This document shows positions 14,099 through 17,076 of a stretch of DNA of 17,076 bases, one piece after another (position 1 is the first letter of the stretch; every line of letters starts with the position of its first letter). The stretch comes from DASYTH01 sp035762905 (lineage in GTDB: Bacteria; Actinomycetota; Actinomycetes; Mycobacteriales; Pseudonocardiaceae): positions 1 through 17,076 of the forward strand of contig NZ_DASUCC010000150.1 of the NCBI RefSeq assembly GCF_035762905.1, in the 5' to 3' direction. The translations under genes were made by a program, and so were the position numbers. Below the pieces are notes generated by a model. The model was not told the origin of the DNA. It was given only the letters and a program-made list of their open reading frames with translations, and searched no databases.

Positions 14099-14507
14099 CA
14101 TTAACCTTCCACCCGAAATTGAGTCCGCACCGATAAGCCACGGACATGCGGGGGTGGCGTGGTGGCCGGGGTCTGGGGACACTGCCCGGTGCCGCAAGAA
14201 TAAAGCGCACCGCAGCCAAACACCCTCGACACCACACTATTCGCGCCCCAGCCGTAATGACAAGCCACCGGGCGGTCAACCACCCCAATGCCAGCAGATT
14301 GCCACCGATAACCACAAGCTGCACGGTCGCTTGTGACTCCGCCAGGTCACACCGCCAACCTCGACGCAGGACAGCGCACCTACAGGACATATCTGTGACA
14401 AACCGAGCCTGTTCTCCCCGGACGTCACGGCATCGCTGGCTGCCGCTGTGGGAGGGCGTGTTCGTTGAACTCACCCGAAATTACGCCGGCTGCCAGCACG
14501 GTGACGT
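14099..14507. other. Upstream region of the repeat protein gene; no gene seen
   Basis: About 410 bases with lower GC content in places (the TTTATTCTTG region near 14200). The promoter of the repeat protein gene should lie here on the minus strand, but no convincing -35/-10 pair was identified. Plus-strand ORFs across it are basic, Arg/His/Thr/Ser-rich translations without a ribosome binding site, and I do not accept them as genes. Confidence 0.4.
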
Positions 14508-14510
14508 CGC

Positions 14511-14790
14511 GTGGCCAGCATCGTGGTGGTACTGTTCGGTCCTGTTCATGTGGTCCGCGCCGCGCGCCCGGAACTCGCCTTCGTGGACGCAAAAGAATTG
14601 TCGGACCGGCGTAACCGGCGCTGGCTTTTTCCATTCTGTTGCTCGGCGCGCTCGTCACCGAGTCGCTGGATGTCGACGCGATTGTCGGAGCTTTCTCGCT
14701 GGCCTGATTCTGCCCGACGTGCTTCACCGTCAGGTCCGGCGGGCCGGTGAAGCCGACCAGTACGACCGAATCCGTAGGCGAGCAGCGCAC
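14511..14790 (+). pseudogene. Cation/proton antiporter remnant (CPA family), frameshifted
   Basis: Three successive frames read as part of a sodium or potassium/proton antiporter membrane domain. They give VASIVVVLFGPVHVV, then FSILLLGALVTESLDVDAIVGAF, then AGLILPDVLHRQ. The sequence ALVTE..(L/I).DAI.GAFLAGLILP is a conserved helix pair of CPA2/KefB-type transporters. One more T in the run of five at 14626-14630 joins the first two frames, and one more C at 14695 joins the last two. Only about 90 residues remain of a protein usually near 400 or more, so the gene is a fragment regardless of the frameshifts. It is not functional. Confidence 0.5.
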
Positions 14791-15250
14791 CAGGGCGGGA
14801 ATCCGGCTATCAGACTTCCCGGATCGGGACTCGAGGAGGAGCGGGAGGCCAAGGTCATAACGCGCGAACCTCCCGGTCAGTCACGACGACCTAGGCCGCC
14901 GACATCTGGATGGGTGGTTGGTGGCTCACCTCTCGCGCAAGCGCAGTGGTGACAAGCCTGGCCGTGATCCTCGGTGGCCGACGTCGCAGAATCGGCCATT
15001 GTCAGCGCGACGTCGCGGCCGGTACCGGTCAACCGGTGGTACCGGCGTTCGTGTGCGGTTCGCAACGTGGACACATGGCGAATTGACCGTGACCCTTCGC
15101 GACGTGTTCGGGCTGCGCCTGAGATCCGGCCGCAGGCTGGCCATCCTCCCTGCCTCGGCAGCGGCTCTGTCCCAGGTTGCGTGATCAACTTCGTTGACCT
15201 GGTGGCCGGTGCTGATCGGGTGTTTGTGATCATGGTCGGCGTGTGATGAT
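14791..15250. other. Gene-poor stretch with one inverted repeat
   Basis: No coding pattern was recognised. An inverted repeat with perfect 8-base arms CCGGTACC (15019-15026) and GGTACCGG (15038-15045) around an 11-base spacer is the only notable structure. It could be a terminator-like hairpin or a remnant of a mobile element end. Confidence 0.35.
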
Positions 15251-15252
15251 CA

Positions 15253-15525
15253 GTGGTTGAACGTACTGCTGCCACATCTTGCCGGCGTCGTGGTGGAGCA
15301 CTCCGCCACGCCGAGATCCGCCTCCCCCGCCAAGTCACGGGCCGAGCACACCTGTGGGAACACGTCCTCGGCGAACAGGCTTGCGGACGGACCCCCACCG
15401 GCGCGGAACTGGATCGCATCGCCGGGACCAACAACTACGGCCGCACCGTGCTGCGCCGCTGGCGCGCACAAGGCCACATCCCATCAGACCCGGACATACG
15501 CAACGAGCACTCTGTGCCGACGTGA
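15253..15525 (+). pseudogene. Fragment with TGAELDRIAGTNNYG domain (plasmid-transfer-like)
   Basis: The frame from GTG 15253 gives 90 residues, of which the second half is clearly protein-like: HLWEHVLGEQ, then TPTGAELDRIAGTNNYG, then TVLRRWRA. This short helix-turn-helix-like module recalls the C-terminal ends of SpdB/DUF2637-type proteins from actinobacterial integrative plasmids, but I am not certain of the family. A stop immediately precedes the GTG and the first 25 residues do not look natural, so the protein has lost its N-terminus. If the assignment is right, it is another trace of an integrated element. Confidence 0.4.
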
Positions 15526-15601
15526 GTACCCCCAGCGAGTAGTTCACCACTGGTGGCGTCGCGTCTGCTGCCGGGCGGCCAGAGTCTTGTTCCTATGCGA
15601 C

Positions 15602-15890
15602 CATGAGCACCGACGTATCGTCCGACGAAATTTCGGCATCGTGCTTGGCGAACTGGGACGGTACAAGGCCGCCATCAAAGGCGCACGCTCGCGCCCAAAC
15701 TATGTTCTCGAGAACAGGTGAGCGGAACGCCGAAGGCATTGCGTTGAATAATCTGGGGACCGCCATGTTTGACGTACGGCGGTTCGATGAGGCGATCGAT
15801 GCGTACCGCGAATCCGCCGCTGCGTTCGCCGAAAGTGGCGACCGCACCAGCGAACTCGGCACACTGGAGAATCTATTTATGGCAATTCGA
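15602..15890 (+). pseudogene. Tetratricopeptide repeat protein fragment, frameshifted
   Basis: Two frames encode consecutive TPR units: NFGIVLGELGRYKAAI in the first, then AHARAQTMF..TGERNAEGIALNNLGTAMFDVRRFDEAIDAYRESAAAFAESGDRTSELGTLENL in the second (written here as separate blocks around the break). Removing one A from the AAA run at 15677-15679 joins them. Canonical TPR residues (LG, Y/F, A, A) are all present. Such repeats with the TG.R..E...L.NLG pattern form the C-terminal sensor of AfsR/NB-ARC-type regulators and related proteins. Similarity ends near 15880; beyond it the frame runs on as basic, low-complexity sequence to 16145. No N-terminal domain is present. Confidence 0.6.
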
Positions 15891-16141
15891 CGCCGGGATA
15901 CGCTTAACGCTTCCAGAAGTCTCGCCGACTTGTCCGGCGATAGATCGATCGCAGTGAGGGCCGGCCAGACTGGGACAACGTGGATACGCCGCATCTTAAA
16001 ACGGAGTTCGAGGAAGTCCCTGAGCTGGTCGTTAACGCCTGTTTCTGAGCTGGGCAGGGGTGGAGGACCTTTGGGGCGGAGATGGGGAGCTCCTGATAGA
16101 TCGGACGGTGTCTATGCGCCGTTCCACCAGAAGTTCCGTTG
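15891..16141. other. Junction sequence between TPR fragment and IS630-type fragment
   Basis: No recognisable gene or RNA. Frames that cross this stretch continue from the TPR fragment but lose all similarity. It probably contains the deletion boundary that removed the rest of the TPR protein and of the IS630-type transposase. Confidence 0.35.
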
Positions 16142-16417
16142 TTAGCGGCAGGCCAGCGCCTTGGCCTCGGCCCGCTGCAGCGCGGTGAAGATGGGCGGGC
16201 GGCCAGCGCGAGGGCGGTCGGACAGCCCGACATGCCCGTGCTCGGCGAAGCGGTTCCGCCAGCGGCGCACGGTGTCCAGGTGCAATCCCGTCTGACGGGC
16301 GATGCGCGCGTTGGAGCGTCCACGCGCGGCGTGTAGCACCACCTGTGCACGCACCCGCAGCCGGTACTCGGTCTTGTGGCCGTAGGCCATCATCTTCAGC
16401 CGCGCGTTCGGCGGCAC
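16142..16417 (-). pseudogene. IS630-type transposase, N-terminal fragment
   Basis: About 90 codons encode the N-terminal DNA-binding part of an IS630-family transposase. A helix RLRVRAQVVLHAARGRSN is followed by a helix-turn-helix (IARQTGLHLDTVRRWRNRF), then HVGLSDRPRAGRPPIFT and a following helix (QRAEAKALACR). In the family the next part continues with LPAETG and then the DDE catalytic domain; here a TAA stop follows CR and no catalytic domain is found in any frame. It abuts the end of the CDF transporter gene, so insertion or deletion here may also have changed that gene's C-terminus. Not active. Confidence 0.75.
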
Positions 16418-17076
16418 TGGGGGCTATCGGACAGGCAGTGCGGAGGCATCCCGGGCGGTCTCCTCGATGACCGACAGCAGGCGCGTAGCCGGATCGCCAG
16501 GCGTGACTCGACCTCGTCGCCGGCGAGATCGACATGGCCGATCACCCAGATCATCCGTGGCCCGACGACGTCGACCCGTAGGGAGGTCACCCGCGCAACC
16601 TCCGGCAGATCGAGCAGGGCCCGCAGGACGGCGGTCCGGACCTGGGGGTGGGCCTGCTGCCCGACCAGGAACCGGCGGTTGCGGTTGATCAGGACGACGG
16701 CCACCACCACGAGCAGCACGCCGACCAGGATCGAGCCGAGCGCGTCCGGAACGGCCGAGCCGGTGACCTGATGGGCGGCCAGTCCCGCGGTAGCCAGCAG
16801 CAGACCGATCAACGCGGCGGCATCCTCGGCGAACACGGCGCGCAGCGTGGGTCCGAGGTCGCCATGACGTACTCGATCAGGTCCCGGTGCAGCGCCCGCG
16901 CGGCCTGCCCGGCCTGACCGACGGCCCGCAGGAACGACACCGCCTCCAGCAGGAAGGACACGGCCAGCACGGCATAGCCCACCCCGACGTAGGCCAGCGG
17001 CTCGGGGTCGTGCAGCTGGCTGATGCCGTGCGTGATCGACACGGCGCCCCCGGCCACGAACAGTCCCAGCGCGGCG
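16396..17076 (-). pseudogene. CDF-family cation efflux transporter, frameshifted and cut by window edge
   Basis: Reading in from the right edge, the first frame gives ALGLFVAGGAVSITHGI, then LHDPEPLAYVGVGYAVL and the helix AVSFLLEAVSFLRAV, then IEYVMATSDP. The second frame, from about 16850, continues RAVFAEDAAALIGLLLA, with the (A/E)D..A..G motif that carries the metal-binding Asp of the fifth helix. Next come DALGSILVGVLL (sixth helix with Asp) and a cytoplasmic domain (VRTAVLRALLDLPEV, MIWVIGHVDL). One more C in the minus-strand CCC run at 16851-16849 joins the two. It would export Zn2+ or a similar divalent ion by proton exchange. The C-terminus also looks altered after ESRLAIRLR; another frame continues LLSVIEETARDASALPVR to a stop at 16424-16426. 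Confidence 0.8.

Noticed and set aside
12717..14104. Proline-, alanine- and threonine-rich plus-strand ORFs, and possible tandem-repeat or CRISPR-like structure
   Set aside because: They are the antisense of the glycine-rich repeat protein; the repeats are degenerate and coding, with no uniform direct repeats and spacers.
14146..14952. A 268-codon plus-strand ORF
   Set aside because: Composition is not protein-like and it crosses the antiporter remnant in the wrong frame for most of its length.
14877..15434. A 185-codon minus-strand ORF
   Set aside because: Arg/Thr/Ser-rich translation with no motif, and it overlaps the TGAELD fragment on the other strand.

Overview
The window is high-GC DNA with actinobacterial character. 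Intact genes have GC-rich third codon positions, GTG starts and AGGAG-type ribosome binding sites. The families also fit: an ECF41 sigma factor with a SnoaL-like tail, a DUF5994 protein, a DesA3-like desaturase and a large serine recombinase. A Pseudonocardiales-type organism is my best guess, from gene content only. I found no rRNA, tRNA or CRISPR array.

Layout. (1) 1-2691, minus strand: an NAD-dependent epimerase cut by the window edge, a pyridine-nucleotide-disulfide/NDH-2-like FAD oxidoreductase (GTG start), and an ECF41-type sigma factor. A sequence very close to the ECF41 promoter consensus lies just upstream of the oxidoreductase, so sigma factor and target sit side by side. (2) 2850-4821: a serine recombinase lacking its catalytic domain and a frameshifted PlsC-type acyltransferase. 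They converge on a perfect 28-bp palindrome that contains both stop codons. (3) 4942-9587: a well-preserved envelope/stress-type cluster. It holds a small hydrophobic protein, DUF5994 protein, fatty acid desaturase, a truncated second copy of the small hydrophobic protein, a remnant of a class II glutamine amidotransferase, a two-helix membrane protein, CsbD, and a GlsB/YeaQ/YmgE protein. Several hairpin terminators separate these units. (4) 9915-12700: a decayed mobile-element zone with a GNAT acetyltransferase fragment, a damaged IS5-type transposase, a TPR-like protein missing its 5' end, the 3' end of a second IS5-type transposase, and an unrecognised coding fragment. (5) 12776-14098: a secreted Gly/Asn-rich repeat protein in which single RTX-like GGxGxD turns recur about every 55 residues between PGRS-like spacers. 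(6) 14508-17076: more debris (cation/proton antiporter, a TGAELD-type domain, a TPR protein, an IS630-type transposase) and a frameshifted CDF cation transporter running off the right edge.

Two points stand out. The RTX/PGRS-like exported protein is the most novel-looking gene. Many of the broken genes are rejoined by adding or removing one base in a homopolymer run. Either this region is decaying by slippage or some frameshifts are sequencing errors; the clean 4.9-9.6 kb block between them argues for real decay but does not prove it. No single new multi-gene system could be demonstrated.
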